DNA of 42,009 nucleotides from Chloroflexota bacterium (GTDB lineage: Bacteria > Chloroflexota > Dormibacteria > Dormibacterales > Dormibacteraceae). Position 1 is the first letter of the stretch, and each line of letters begins with the position of its first letter. Position numbers and translations under genes: made by a program. The DNA lies in contig VBEO01000053.1 in the NCBI GenBank assembly GCA_005881825.1, positions 1 through 42,009 on the forward strand, written 5' to 3'. This document shows, in pieces, positions 16,443-24,984 of the stretch. Below the pieces are notes generated by a model that worked only from the letters and a program-made list of their open reading frames with translations, was not told the origin of the DNA and did not search any database.

Positions 16443-16943
16443 GTGCTCGCCTGCAGCCGGTGCGGCCTGCATGCCACGCGCACGCAGGCTGTGCCGGGCA
16501 CGGGTCCCTGTCCCGCCGACGTGATGGTGGTCGGCGAAGCCCCAGGCTTCAACGAGGACGTCCAGGGCAAGCCCTTCGTCGGTGCTGCCGGCAAGCTGCT
16601 GGACAAGCTGCTGGAGCGCATCGGCCGCGGCCGGGACACCGTCTACATCACCAACGTCCTCAAGTGCCGCCCACCCCAGAACCGCGACCCCATGCGGATG
16701 CTGCCCGGCGTGGGCTCGATCAGCCGCGTGCACGGCCAGATCTTCATGCGCGGCGGCGTGGCCTTCATGCCCGTCTACCATCCTGCCGCGGCCCTCCACA
16801 ACGGATCGCTCGTGCGCGACCTGGAGCAGGATTTCGACCGCGTTCGCGGCTACCTGGACGAGGTCCTGAAGCCGCCTGAGCCGGAGCCGCTGGCCGAACC
16901 CGATCCGGAACCCTCAGCGGAGCAGCTCTCCCTCCTGAATTAG
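16443..16943 (+). CDS. Uracil-DNA glycosylase, family 4 (4Fe-4S), with an internal gap
   Basis: Removes uracil from DNA to start base excision repair. Seen: the first cluster cysteines CSRCGLH, the active-site motif GEAPGFNEDVQGKPFVGAAGKLLD, NVLKCRPPQNRDP with the third cysteine, and the C-terminal MPVYHPAA histidine motif. After NRDP the sequence jumps at about 16690 to MRMLPGVGSISRVHGQ. Family members have about 30 residues there, including ACRPYL, which supplies the fourth cluster cysteine, and the VxLGR strand. The deletion is in frame, so the ORF stays open but the cluster should be incomplete. The GTG start is uncertain: in-frame sequence before it (LELLHTQVLACSRC) looks family-like. 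The stop overlaps the next GTG (TAGTG). Confidence 0.8.
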   Translation: MLACSRCGLHATRTQAVPGTGPCPADVMVVGEAPGFNEDVQGKPFVGAAGKLLDKLLERIGRGRDTVYITNVLKCRPPQNRDPMRMLPGVGSISRVHGQIFMRGGVAFMPVYHPAAALHNGSLVRDLEQDFDRVRGYLDEVLKPPEPEPLAEPDPEPSAEQLSLLN

Positions 16944-18595
16944 TGACGGAACCGAAGCTCCGGTATGTGCCGCTTGGCGGGCTGGGCGAGGTCGGCCTGA
17001 ACATGTGGGCCCTGGAGTGGGAGGGCCAGGTCCTGGTGGTGGACGCCGGGCTCATGTTCCCGACCGAGGAGATGCTGGGAGTCGACCTCGTGATCCCCGA
17101 CGTGTCCTGGTTGCTCGAGGAGGGCCGGCGGGTGCTCGGCATCTTCCTCACCCACGGCCACGAGGACCACATCGGCGCGCTGGCCTTCGTGCTCAAGCGT
17201 CTCAACGTGCCCGTCTACGGCACCCGGATGACGCTGGGACTGGCGCGCCACCGGCTCAAGGAGCACCGGATCCTGCGCGAATCGGACCTGCGTGAGGTGC
17301 GCGCCGGCGACCGGGTGCAGCTGGGGCCGTTCCGGGTCGAGACCGTGGCCGTCTGCCACAGCATTCCCGACGGGGTGGCCCTGGCCATCCAGACGCCCGT
17401 CGGCCGGGTCGTCTACACCAGCGACTTCAAGCTGGATCCCGATCCTCTGTATGGCCCGCCAACCGATCTCGAACGCTTCCGCAAGCTCGGCGACGAGGGC
17501 GTGCTGCTTCTGCTCAGCGATTCGACGAACGCGGAGCGGCCGGGCGTCAGCGGCAAGGAGCGCGACCTGGTGCCGGTCTTCGAGGAGATCTTTCGGGACG
17601 CACCGGGCCGCATCGTGGTCTGCACCTTCGCCTCCAACATCCACCGCATCCAGCAGGTGGTCTCGCTGGCCGCCCGCCATGGCCGCCGGCTGGCGGTGGT
17701 GGGTCGGAGCATCCAGAATGCCTTCGAAACCGCTCGCGAGCTCGGCCACCTGGAGGTGCCGCCCGGGCTCGTGGCCCGCATCGAGGACCTGGCCGGCGAT
17801 CCCCGCGCCGTCCTGCTCAGCGCGGGCAGCCAGGGCGAGCCGCTCTCCGCCCTCTCACGGTTCGCGGCCCAGCGCCACAACCTGGTCAACGTTCAGGCCG
17901 GCGACTGGGTGCTGCTCTCGGCGCGGCCCATCCCCGGCAACGAGCGGCTCGTCAACCGGACCATCAACAACCTGTACCGGCACGGCGCGCGCGTCTTCTC
18001 GGCCGACACCGACCACGTCCACGTCTCCGGGCACGCCCATCGGGACGAGCTGCGCCAGCTGCTCGAGGCCGTCCGCCCGCGCTACTTCATCCCCGTCCAC
18101 GGCGAGTACCGGCAGCTTGTGATGCACGCCGAGCTGGCGCGGGAGGCGGGGATCGCCGACGACCGCCGGCTGGTGGTCGAGGATGGCCGCGCGGTCGATC
18201 TCACGGACGATTCCATGCGCGCGGGCGAGGAGATCAGCGCGGGCTTCGTGTTCGTCGACGGAGTCGGAATCGGCGACGTGGAGCGCGTGGTGCTGCGGGA
18301 CCGGCGGCACCTGGCCGGCGACGGCATCCTGGTGATCACGGTCGCCGTGGACCGGGAAAATGGGGCCGTGCTTTCGGGCCCGGAGCTGATCTCGCGCGGC
18401 TTCATCGAGAAGGACACCTCCGAGGATCTGATGCGGGAGGCACGGGAGGAGGTTCTGGCCACGGTGCGCAAGTTCCAGGGCGGGAGGCCGGAGTCCGAGA
18501 TCCTGCGCGAGGCGGTTCGTGACGCGGCCTCGCGCTTGCTGCACAAGCGCACCCGCCGGCGCCCGATGGTGATCCCGGTCGTCACCGAGATATGA
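16943..18595 (+). CDS. rnj: Ribonuclease J
   Basis: Metallo-beta-lactamase/beta-CASP RNase with endonuclease and 5'-3' exonuclease activity in mRNA decay and rRNA maturation. The 550-aa protein has the zinc motif HGHEDH at residues 71-76, GxHSIPDG, SDSTNAERPG and FASNIHRIQQ of the beta-CASP domain, then HVSGHAHRDEL and PVHGEYRQL, ending in the C-terminal domain. The GTG start overlaps the preceding TAG. It often follows dapA in Gram-positive-type genomes. With RNase Y (25596) and PNPase it forms a Bacillus-like RNA decay set. Complete. Confidence 0.95.
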   Translation: MTEPKLRYVPLGGLGEVGLNMWALEWEGQVLVVDAGLMFPTEEMLGVDLVIPDVSWLLEEGRRVLGIFLTHGHEDHIGALAFVLKRLNVPVYGTRMTLGLARHRLKEHRILRESDLREVRAGDRVQLGPFRVETVAVCHSIPDGVALAIQTPVGRVVYTSDFKLDPDPLYGPPTDLERFRKLGDEGVLLLLSDSTNAERPGVSGKERDLVPVFEEIFRDAPGRIVVCTFASNIHRIQQVVSLAARHGRRLAVVGRSIQNAFETARELGHLEVPPGLVARIEDLAGDPRAVLLSAGSQGEPLSALSRFAAQRHNLVNVQAGDWVLLSARPIPGNERLVNRTINNLYRHGARVFSADTDHVHVSGHAHRDELRQLLEAVRPRYFIPVHGEYRQLVMHAELAREAGIADDRRLVVEDGRAVDLTDDSMRAGEEISAGFVFVDGVGIGDVERVVLRDRRHLAGDGILVITVAVDRENGAVLSGPELISRGFIEKDTSEDLMREAREEVLATVRKFQGGRPESEILREAVRDAASRLLHKRTRRRPMVIPVVTEI

Positions 18596-18599
18596 GCCG

Positions 18600-19490
18600 A
18601 TGAAGCTGCCGCCGATGGCGCTGACGGCGCCATCTCTTTGCCCGCGCTGCGATGCGCCGGCGATCATGACCGACCACTGCATCCAGTGCGCACTGCCGCT
18701 GCGCCAGTGCGGATCCTGCCAGGGCATCGCGGGCCCGTTCGACCGCTACTGCGGCTTCTGCGGCTACGAACTGGTCCAGGGCGCACGCCGGGCGCCGCTC
18801 TGGCGCCTCTGGCTGCTCGCCGCCCTGATCCCCCTGGCTGCCGGGATCGCCTTCGGCTTCTCGCCCTGGGCCCGGCCGGCCGCCCACACGGTGGCGGGCA
18901 TCGTCGGCAATACCGAACCCACGCCCAACCCCGCGACCAGCCAGCAGCTGCGCAGCGACAGCCTCGCCTTCTCCTACGTGGCGCCCAAGGACTGGATCGA
19001 GACGGACTACAGCCGCGCGCCTGACCCATCCAGGGTCCTGCCCGAGGTCGTGGTCGTGCACTTCCCCCCGGACGCCGTCAAGGTTTCCGACGCCAAGGGC
19101 GATCTGCTGCAGGTGAGAGGCCAGGCCGCGATCCTGCTGCTGGGCCGGCCAGCCGGCGCCCCGCCGCCGGCTGTCGATCCGTCCGACCCGCAGGCCGTGC
19201 TGGCCGCCGAGGTCACGCCGCTGATCGCAGCTCCGCCCGCCGGTGTGAAATTCGAGGTGGTAACGCCGGTGCACGCTGTGACCGTCAATGGCCGCCCGGC
19301 GGCGGCGGTGGTTCTTCGCCTGACCCGCGACAGCGGTACCTACTACTTAGAGCGGGCCTACATCGCCTCGCCCACGACGGGCCGGCCGCCGCTGTTCGCG
19401 TTCAGCGCCCTGGTTCCCAGCAACGACTGGGACAGCGCGGGGGACAGCCAGCGCGTCGACCAGGTCCTGCGCTCGGTCAAACTTTCCTAG
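18600..19490 (+). CDS. Zinc-ribbon membrane-anchored protein of unknown function
   Basis: The 296-aa product has four CxxC knuckles (C14/C17, C27/C30, C37/C40, C51/C54), predicting two zinc ribbons in the cytoplasm. One membrane helix follows at about residues 68-88 (LWRLWLLAALIPLAAGIAFGF), then a roughly 200-residue outside domain beginning with a Pro/Thr-rich linker. That domain contains LAFSYVAPKDWIET and ends in a DQVLRSVKL helix, reminiscent of PsbP-like or lipoprotein-type folds (DW...V motifs), but I do not assign it. It starts 4 nt after the RNase J stop, so it is probably cotranscribed. Confidence 0.7.
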   Translation: MKLPPMALTAPSLCPRCDAPAIMTDHCIQCALPLRQCGSCQGIAGPFDRYCGFCGYELVQGARRAPLWRLWLLAALIPLAAGIAFGFSPWARPAAHTVAGIVGNTEPTPNPATSQQLRSDSLAFSYVAPKDWIETDYSRAPDPSRVLPEVVVVHFPPDAVKVSDAKGDLLQVRGQAAILLLGRPAGAPPPAVDPSDPQAVLAAEVTPLIAAPPAGVKFEVVTPVHAVTVNGRPAAAVVLRLTRDSGTYYLERAYIASPTTGRPPLFAFSALVPSNDWDSAGDSQRVDQVLRSVKLS

Positions 19491-19510
19491 GGCGGGGCAG
19501 GCCCCGTCCC
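19490..19510. terminator. Short GC hairpin between convergent genes
   Basis: GGGCGGGGC-AG-GCCCCGTCCC begins at the last base of the zinc-ribbon stop codon and ends at the stop of the convergent small gene. The stem has one bulge and a very tight loop and no T-tract. It may act as a bidirectional terminator. Confidence 0.4.
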
Positions 19511-19815
19511 TACAGGCCGGCCCGGTTCAGTTGGGCCCCGCACTCCACGCAGAACGTGTGGCGCGTGAGGTTGTGCTGCCCACAGCGCTGGCAGACCAGC
19601 CGCCGGGGCGGCTCGGCGGGCACCCAGCGCTCGCGGTCGTGGCGGTACCAGCTGCCGTCCTCAGGCCCGAGCACCCAGGACCGCCCCTCGCCGTCGACAA
19701 CGGCCAGCCCGCGCACCGCTGCCCGGAAGGCCCGTGCGTCGAGCACGCCCTGCCGGCGCTCCTCCTGGAGGGTGCGAAAGCGGTGCTCGGCCATACCGAA
19801 CGGGTCGACTGCCAC
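19510..19815 (-). CDS. Small zinc-ribbon protein
   Basis: A 101-aa protein with one C-terminal zinc ribbon, CQRCGQHN...FCVECGAQL. The N-terminal part has a W/Y-rich pattern, FRTLQEERRQGVLDARAF then GRSWVLGPEDGSWYRHDRERWVPAEPP. Such GxWYxxDxxxW segments recur next to zinc ribbons in soil terrabacteria, but I know no function. The GTG at 19815 has AGGA 8 nt upstream; the ATG at 19794 (MAEHRF) is an alternative. It is divergent from ftsK with a 50-bp shared upstream region, and its coding potential is supported by the intact metal site. Confidence 0.65.
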   Translation of the reverse strand: MAVDPFGMAEHRFRTLQEERRQGVLDARAFRAAVRGLAVVDGEGRSWVLGPEDGSWYRHDRERWVPAEPPRRLVCQRCGQHNLTRHTFCVECGAQLNRAGL

Positions 19816-19865
19816 CGGCTGATCCTATAAAGTCCGCTGCAGGCAGTCCCACAACCGGTCCTCCC

Positions 19866-22103
19866 ATGCGTCGCACCAACTACAAGAAGAAGACCTACTC
19901 GCGCACCCGCGCCCCCAGTCGCGCTCGACCGTCGAAGCGCGCGCACCCGCGGGGCCCGGTGCTGACCGCTCTCCAGGCCCGCGAAGCCGCGGGCGTGGTC
20001 CTGATCGGCAGCGCGCTGTTGGCCGTCGTCGCCGAGCTGATCGGAGGCGGCACACTGCTGCACGGGCTGGCGGCCTCGCTCAGCCAGGCTTTCGGCTACG
20101 GCTGGCCGCTGCCGGTGGCGGGGGCGCTGGTCTGGGGCGGGCTCTGGATCTACCCGCATGCTCCCCGGCTCCGCAAATCGGACGTGGCGGCGGTGCTCGG
20201 GGCGGCGCTGGCGCTGCTCGGGCTGCTGGCCTTCAACGGCGCCGGCGGCACCGCCGGCGCCTCGGTGCACCGCCTCATTTCCGGACTGGTCGGGGAGTGG
20301 GGCAGCGCGATCCTGCTGGTGGCGGCGCTGGTCTTGGGCCTGATCGTCGCCTTTCACTTCAGCCCCGGCATGCTCGTGGTCGGCGCCCTGGGCGCGGCGC
20401 GAGCAGGCTACGCGGAGCGGCGGCGGATCGAGGCGCTGGTCAAGGTCGCCAAGCCCGCGGCCAAGGCTGCCAACGCCGTGCCGGTGGCGGCCGGGCCGTC
20501 GGCAGCGCCGGCGACTGCCGAGCCGCCGGAGGCCATCGAGGCCATGCCCGCGCCCGCCCCCATCGACCTCCCGGCCTGGGTCACCGAGAAACAAGAGGTC
20601 CCGGAGCCGGAGCCCGACGTGATGCGGGTGGTCGCCGACGTGGAGGACGAACCCCCTGCGGTCGACTGGAAGCTGCCGCCGGTCTCCCTGCTCGACAGCG
20701 TCACCGCCCGCAAGGAGCGCATGCAGGACGAGATCAAGCGCAACGTGCGGGTGCTCGAGCAGACGTTGGCCACCTTCGGCGTGCAGGCCCGCGTGATCGG
20801 CGTCAATCCGGGGCCCGCCGTGACCCAGTACGAGATCCAGCCCGGCGCCGGCGTCCCGGTCAAGCGCATCACCGCCCTCCAGCACGACCTCGAGCTGGCG
20901 CTGGCGGCAGCGCCCCTGCGCATCGAGGCGCCCATCCCCGGCAAGTCGGCGGTCGGGGTCGAGGTGCCCAACAAGTCGGCCTCACTGGTCTCGCTGCGCG
21001 AGGTCATCGAGTCCAATCCCTTCAAGCTGGGCGGCCACAAGATCGCCCTGGCCATGGGCAACGACGTCAGCGGCCAGGCGGTGGTCGGCGACCTCACACG
21101 CATGCCCCATCTCCTGATCGCGGGCGCCACCGGCCAGGGCAAGAGCGTGTGCATCAACGCGCTGATCAGCTCGCTCCTCTTCCAGCTCACGCCTGAGCAG
21201 CTGCGGCTGGTGATGATCGACCCCAAGCGGGTCGAGCTGTCCGGATACAACAGCCTCCCGCACCTGGCGGTGCCGGTGATCGTGGAGTCGCATGCGGCGG
21301 CGGCCGCCCTGCGCTGGGCGGTGGCCGAGATGGAGCGCCGCTACAAGCTGCTCTCACACGAGGGCGTCCGCAACATCGCCGGCTACAACGACAAGGCGGC
21401 CGCCCAGAACGCCCGGCCCATGCCCTACGTGGTGATCGTGGTCGACGAGCTGGCCGACCTCATGATGGTGGCTGCCGGCGAGATCGAGGAGCTGATCTGC
21501 CGGATCGCCCAGCTGGCGCGGGCCGTGGGCATCCACCTGGTGATCGCCACCCAGCGGCCGTCGACCGACATCATCACCGGACTCATCAAGGCCAACATCC
21601 CCTCCCGGGTCGCCTTCGCCGTGGGCTCCCAGGTGGACAGCCGGGTCATCCTCGACCAGGGCGGCGCCGAGAAGCTCCTGGGCCGCGGCGACATGCTGTA
21701 CCAGCCGGTCGACGCCGGCAAGCCGACGCGCATCCAGGGCGCCTTCGTCGGCGACGCCGAGGTCGAAGCGCTGGTCAAGTTCTGGCGCGCGCAGGGCGAG
21801 CCCCGCTTCATGGAGGAAGTGCTCGACCAGCACGCCGGACCTCTGGCGGAAGAGGACGGCGGCTCCGAGCGGCGCCTGGACCCGCTTTTCGCCCGGGCCG
21901 CGCGGGCGGTGGCGGCTGAGGGAGCGGCATCGGTGTCGCTGGTCCAGCGCAAGTTCAACGTCGGCTACTCGCGGGCCGGCCGGATCATCGACATGCTGGC
22001 CGAGCACCGGGTGATCGGCGGCTACCAGGGCTCCAAGTCGCGCGAGGTCCTGATGAACCTGCCCGACGTGGACGACCTGCTCGAGCGCCTCGGCCTCGAA
22101 TGA
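19866..22103 (+). CDS. ftsK: DNA translocase FtsK/SpoIIIE
   Basis: Septum-anchored ATPase that pumps chromosome ends across the division plane. From the ATG at 19866 (745 aa) it has a basic N-terminus (RRTNYKKK), about four membrane helices to residue ~170, and a Pro/Ala-rich linker. The motor domain follows with Walker A GATGQGKSVC, PKRVELSGYN, Walker B VVIVVDELADLMM and RPSTDIITGLIKANIPSR. The C-terminal gamma winged helix (RKFNVGYSRAGRIIDML) recognises KOPS/SRS sequences. The longer open frame to 19734 is antisense to the zinc-ribbon gene and is not used. The stop overlaps the next gene by ATGA. Confidence 0.95.
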   Translation: MRRTNYKKKTYSRTRAPSRARPSKRAHPRGPVLTALQAREAAGVVLIGSALLAVVAELIGGGTLLHGLAASLSQAFGYGWPLPVAGALVWGGLWIYPHAPRLRKSDVAAVLGAALALLGLLAFNGAGGTAGASVHRLISGLVGEWGSAILLVAALVLGLIVAFHFSPGMLVVGALGAARAGYAERRRIEALVKVAKPAAKAANAVPVAAGPSAAPATAEPPEAIEAMPAPAPIDLPAWVTEKQEVPEPEPDVMRVVADVEDEPPAVDWKLPPVSLLDSVTARKERMQDEIKRNVRVLEQTLATFGVQARVIGVNPGPAVTQYEIQPGAGVPVKRITALQHDLELALAAAPLRIEAPIPGKSAVGVEVPNKSASLVSLREVIESNPFKLGGHKIALAMGNDVSGQAVVGDLTRMPHLLIAGATGQGKSVCINALISSLLFQLTPEQLRLVMIDPKRVELSGYNSLPHLAVPVIVESHAAAAALRWAVAEMERRYKLLSHEGVRNIAGYNDKAAAQNARPMPYVVIVVDELADLMMVAAGEIEELICRIAQLARAVGIHLVIATQRPSTDIITGLIKANIPSRVAFAVGSQVDSRVILDQGGAEKLLGRGDMLYQPVDAGKPTRIQGAFVGDAEVEALVKFWRAQGEPRFMEEVLDQHAGPLAEEDGGSERRLDPLFARAARAVAAEGAASVSLVQRKFNVGYSRAGRIIDMLAEHRVIGGYQGSKSREVLMNLPDVDDLLERLGLE

Positions 22104-22795
22104 CTCCGCTGGCTGAGGAGCGCCGTCGTCGCGGCCTCAGCCTGGAGCAGATCTCAGCCGCCACCCGCATCCGGGTCGCCCACCTGGCCGCTCTCGAGGA
22201 GGGCGACCTGGGAGCGCTGCCGGGGCCCGTCTACGCGCGCGGTTACGCCCGCACCTATGCGGCCTATCTGGGTGTCGAGGTCCCTGCCGAAGAGCCGGCG
22301 AGCATCACCTCCCTGTCGATCGACCGGGTCGTCCCGCGCCGGATTCCGAGGCTGGTGATGACAGGTCCGCTGCTTGGCGGCCTCGTCCTGGCACTGCTCT
22401 CCGGCCTGTTCCTGCTCTACGCCTGGCGCGAGATCGACTCCGCCCGCCAGGACTTTCTGCCCGCGGCCGCGCCCCGGACTGCGCTGGCTGCGCCGCCCAT
22501 CGCCTCGCCCATGCCGCTGCCCTCGATCCTGCCCAGCGCCGCCGCCACCCCGGCCGCGTCGACGCGGCCGATGGCTGTGCTCGTGCGCGCCACCGACCAG
22601 GTCTGGATCTACGTCGAGGTCGACGGCAACCCCTACTACGGAGCCGACGGGACTTTCCTGGGTCCGGGGGAGGAGGCCGGTTTCGTCGGCACCAGCATCA
22701 AGATCCGGTCTGGGCGCCCGGCGGCGACCCTGGTTTCGACCGACGGCCGGGACTTCGCCGCCATGAGCGCGACCAGCAAGGAGTGGCACGCTTAG
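22100..22795 (+). CDS. RodZ-like HTH membrane protein
   Basis: The 231-aa protein has an N-terminal HTH_25-type helix-turn-helix (RRRGLSLEQISAATRIRVAHLAALE, residues ~9-34, through GPVYARGYARTYAAYLGV). One membrane helix lies at about 83-105, followed by an Ala/Pro-rich stretch and a C-terminal DUF4115-like domain (VWIYVEVDGNPYY...GPGEEAGFVG). This is the RodZ architecture; RodZ links MreB to the cell wall and sets rod shape. The ATGA overlap with ftsK implies coupled translation. No mreB is present in the window, so a cell-shape role is inferred. Confidence 0.8.
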   Translation: MTPLAEERRRRGLSLEQISAATRIRVAHLAALEEGDLGALPGPVYARGYARTYAAYLGVEVPAEEPASITSLSIDRVVPRRIPRLVMTGPLLGGLVLALLSGLFLLYAWREIDSARQDFLPAAAPRTALAAPPIASPMPLPSILPSAAATPAASTRPMAVLVRATDQVWIYVEVDGNPYYGADGTFLGPGEEAGFVGTSIKIRSGRPAATLVSTDGRDFAAMSATSKEWHA

Positions 22796-22808
22796 AACCG
22801 GACCCCAC

Positions 22809-23861
22809 GTGAACGTCCCCAATCTGCTGACACTCAGCCGCCTGCTCGCCATCCCGGTGCTGGCGGCGCTCCTGTTCGGGCGTTTCGCAGCCCACGATCA
22901 GCTGGCGGCCGCGGTCTTCCTGGTCGCCTCCCTCACCGATACCCTCGACGGCACCCTGGCTCGCCGCCGGGGCCAGGTCACGGAGCTCGGCAAGTTCCTC
23001 GACCCCCTGGCCGACAAGCTCTTCATCCTGTCGGTCCTGATCTTCCTGGTCGCCCAGCAGGAGCTGCCGGCCTGGGTGGTGGTGGTGATCTTCGGCCGCG
23101 AGATGCTGATCACGATCCTGCGTTCGGTCAGCGCGGCCCAGGGCCACGTGATCGCGGCGACCCCGTTCGGCAAGACCAAGACCGCGACCCAGGTCGGCGC
23201 CGTGCTGCTCCTGATCCTGGCCCGCCCCTATCCAGAGCTGGGACTCCTGGCGCTGATTGGGATCGGCGTGGCGGTCGTGTTCACGGTATGGAGCGGCCTC
23301 GATTACCTCTACCGCTTCCGTCATGTCTTCGGGGGTGCGCCCGCCGACGCGGTGGAACTGCTGGCCGTCGACCTCCAGCGTCAGGGCCTCACGCTGGCCG
23401 TGGCCGAGTCCTGCACCGGCGGCGGGCTGGCCGCGCGCCTCACCGAGCGGCCCGGGTCCTCGCGCTGGTTCCTGGGCGGCGTGATCGCGTACTCCAACTC
23501 CGCCAAGCAGGACCTGCTGGGCGTCGACAACCGGCTGCTGGAAAGACACGGCGCGGTTTCCGCCGAGGTGGCTGCGGCCATGGCCCGCGGCGTGCGCCGG
23601 CGTCTGGGCTCCGACCTCGGCGTGGCCATCACCGGCATCGCCGGTCCCGACGCCGACGGCTCGGACAAGCCGGTCGGCCTCACCTTCGTGTCGGTAGCCT
23701 CAGCCGGTGAGGACCACTGCCGGCGCTTCGACTTCAGTAGCGACCGGCAGGCCAACCGGGAGCAGGCGGTCGAGGCCGCGCTGCGGCTGCTCCTTGACGT
23801 TCGAACAGGTGTTCGATACACTTCCGAAGCCCTCGACGACGCCGTCCAGGAGCCTTGTTAA
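22809..23861 (+). CDS. pgsA/cinA: Fusion: phosphatidylglycerophosphate synthase (PgsA) + CinA C-terminal amidohydrolase (PncC)
   Basis: A 350-aa two-domain protein. Residues 1-180 are a CDP-alcohol phosphatidyltransferase with the motif DTLDGTLARRRGQVTELGKFLDPLADK (DGxxAR...G...D...D) and several membrane helices; it makes phosphatidylglycerol phosphate. From about residue 185 follows a CinA C-terminal domain (AVAESCTGGGLAARLTERPGSSRWFLGGVIAYSN..., AITGIAGPDADG), a nicotinamide-mononucleotide deamidase. The two genes are usually separate neighbours before recA; here no stop separates them. The joint (RHVF-GGAPADAVELL) loses no obvious domain, but an assembly-made fusion cannot be excluded given nearby deletions. 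The recA promoter lies inside its last codons. Confidence 0.85.
   Translation: MNVPNLLTLSRLLAIPVLAALLFGRFAAHDQLAAAVFLVASLTDTLDGTLARRRGQVTELGKFLDPLADKLFILSVLIFLVAQQELPAWVVVVIFGREMLITILRSVSAAQGHVIAATPFGKTKTATQVGAVLLLILARPYPELGLLALIGIGVAVVFTVWSGLDYLYRFRHVFGGAPADAVELLAVDLQRQGLTLAVAESCTGGGLAARLTERPGSSRWFLGGVIAYSNSAKQDLLGVDNRLLERHGAVSAEVAAAMARGVRRRLGSDLGVAITGIAGPDADGSDKPVGLTFVSVASAGEDHCRRFDFSSDRQANREQAVEAALRLLLDVRTGVRYTSEALDDAVQEPC
23794..23822 (+). promoter_or_regulatory. recA promoter with LexA (SOS) box
   Basis: TTGACG (23794-23799), a 17-bp spacer and TACACT (23817-23822) form a sigma-70-type promoter. The perfect palindromic SOS box CGAACAGGTGTTCG (23802-23815) fills the spacer, so bound LexA would block RNA polymerase. 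It lies within the 3' end of pgsA/cinA, about 104 nt before the recA ATG. The same 14-mer recurs at 39717-39730. Confidence 0.88.
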
Positions 23862-23925
23862 GACGACTTTGACCTCGACCAACCATCACGCCACACTCAC
23901 GCCGAAGCACATGGAGGGCATCTGA

Positions 23926-24984
23926 ATGGAAAAAGAAAAAGCGCTCAGCACCGCCGTCTCGCAGATCCGCCGCAGCTATGGGGAGGGGGCGATCATGAAG
24001 CTCGGCGAGGCGGCCGCCCAGCGCGAGGTCAGCTCGATCCCCACCGGCGCCTTGCCGCTCGACCTGGCGCTGGGCGTTGGCGGCATCCCCAAAGGCCGCG
24101 TGATCGAGATCTACGGCCCCGAGTCGGCCGGCAAGACCACCGTCGCACTCCACGTGGTGGCCGAGGCCCAGAAGCTGGGCGGGGTGGCGGCGTTCGTCGA
24201 CGCCGAGCACGCGCTCGACCCTATCTACGCGTCCCGGATCGGCGTCAACATCGACGAGCTGCTGATCTCGCAGCCCGACACCGGCGAGCAGGCGCTCGAG
24301 ATCGTCGAGGTGCTGGTGCGCTCCAACGCCGTCGACGTGATCGTCATCGACTCGGTGGCGGCGCTGGTCCCCAAGGCCGAGATCGAGGGCGAGATGGGTG
24401 ACTCCCACGTCGGCCTCCAGGCCCGCCTGATGTCGCAGGCCCTGCGCAAGCTCACGGCCGCCATCTCCAAGTCCAACTGCGCGGTCATCTTCCTCAACCA
24501 GCTGCGCGAGAAGGTCGGGATCATGTTCGGCAACCCCGAGGTCCAGCCGGGCGGCCGCGCGCTCAAGTTCTATGCCTCGGTCCGTCTCGACATTCGGAAG
24601 GTCGAGACCATCAAGAGCGGGCTCGACTCGATCGGTGCTCGAGCCAAGGTCAAGGTGGTCAAGAACAAGGTGGCGCCGCCGTTCCGCACCGCCGAGTTCG
24701 ACATCCTCTTCAACGAGGGCATCTCCCGCGAGGGCGCGCTCATCGACGCGGCCGTCGAGTTCGGGATCATCGAGAAGAGCGGCACCTGGATGTCGTTCGG
24801 CGAGATGCGGCTCGGGCAGGGTCGCGAGAACGTGCGCAACTTCCTTCGCGAGAACCCGACCCTGGCCGGCGACATCGAAGCTCGCGTGCGCGAGAAGGCC
24901 GCCGGCCAGGCGGCGCCGCTCAAGACCTCCACCTCGGTGCGCACCGCGGCGCCGGTAGGCGCCGATGAAGAAGAGGAGGTCTAG
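23926..24984 (+). CDS. recA: Recombinase RecA
   Basis: Strand-exchange ATPase and LexA co-protease. The 352-aa protein shows Walker A GPESAGKT (residues 64-71), VDAEHALDP, the [15 protein letters not shown] Walker B and the L1/L2 loops ([36 protein letters not shown]). It ends in an acidic tail (GADEEEEV). The ATG at 23926 has GGAGG 12-16 nt upstream. It is driven by the SOS-box promoter at 23794-23822 and followed by overlapping recX. Complete. Confidence 0.97.
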   Translation: MEKEKALSTAVSQIRRSYGEGAIMKLGEAAAQREVSSIPTGALPLDLALGVGGIPKGRVIEIYGPESAGKTTVALHVVAEAQKLGGVAAFVDAEHALDPIYASRIGVNIDELLISQPDTGEQALEIVEVLVRSNAVDVIVIDSVAALVPKAEIEGEMGDSHVGLQARLMSQALRKLTAAISKSNCAVIFLNQLREKVGIMFGNPEVQPGGRALKFYASVRLDIRKVETIKSGLDSIGARAKVKVVKNKVAPPFRTAEFDILFNEGISREGALIDAAVEFGIIEKSGTWMSFGEMRLGQGRENVRNFLRENPTLAGDIEARVREKAAGQAAPLKTSTSVRTAAPVGADEEEEV

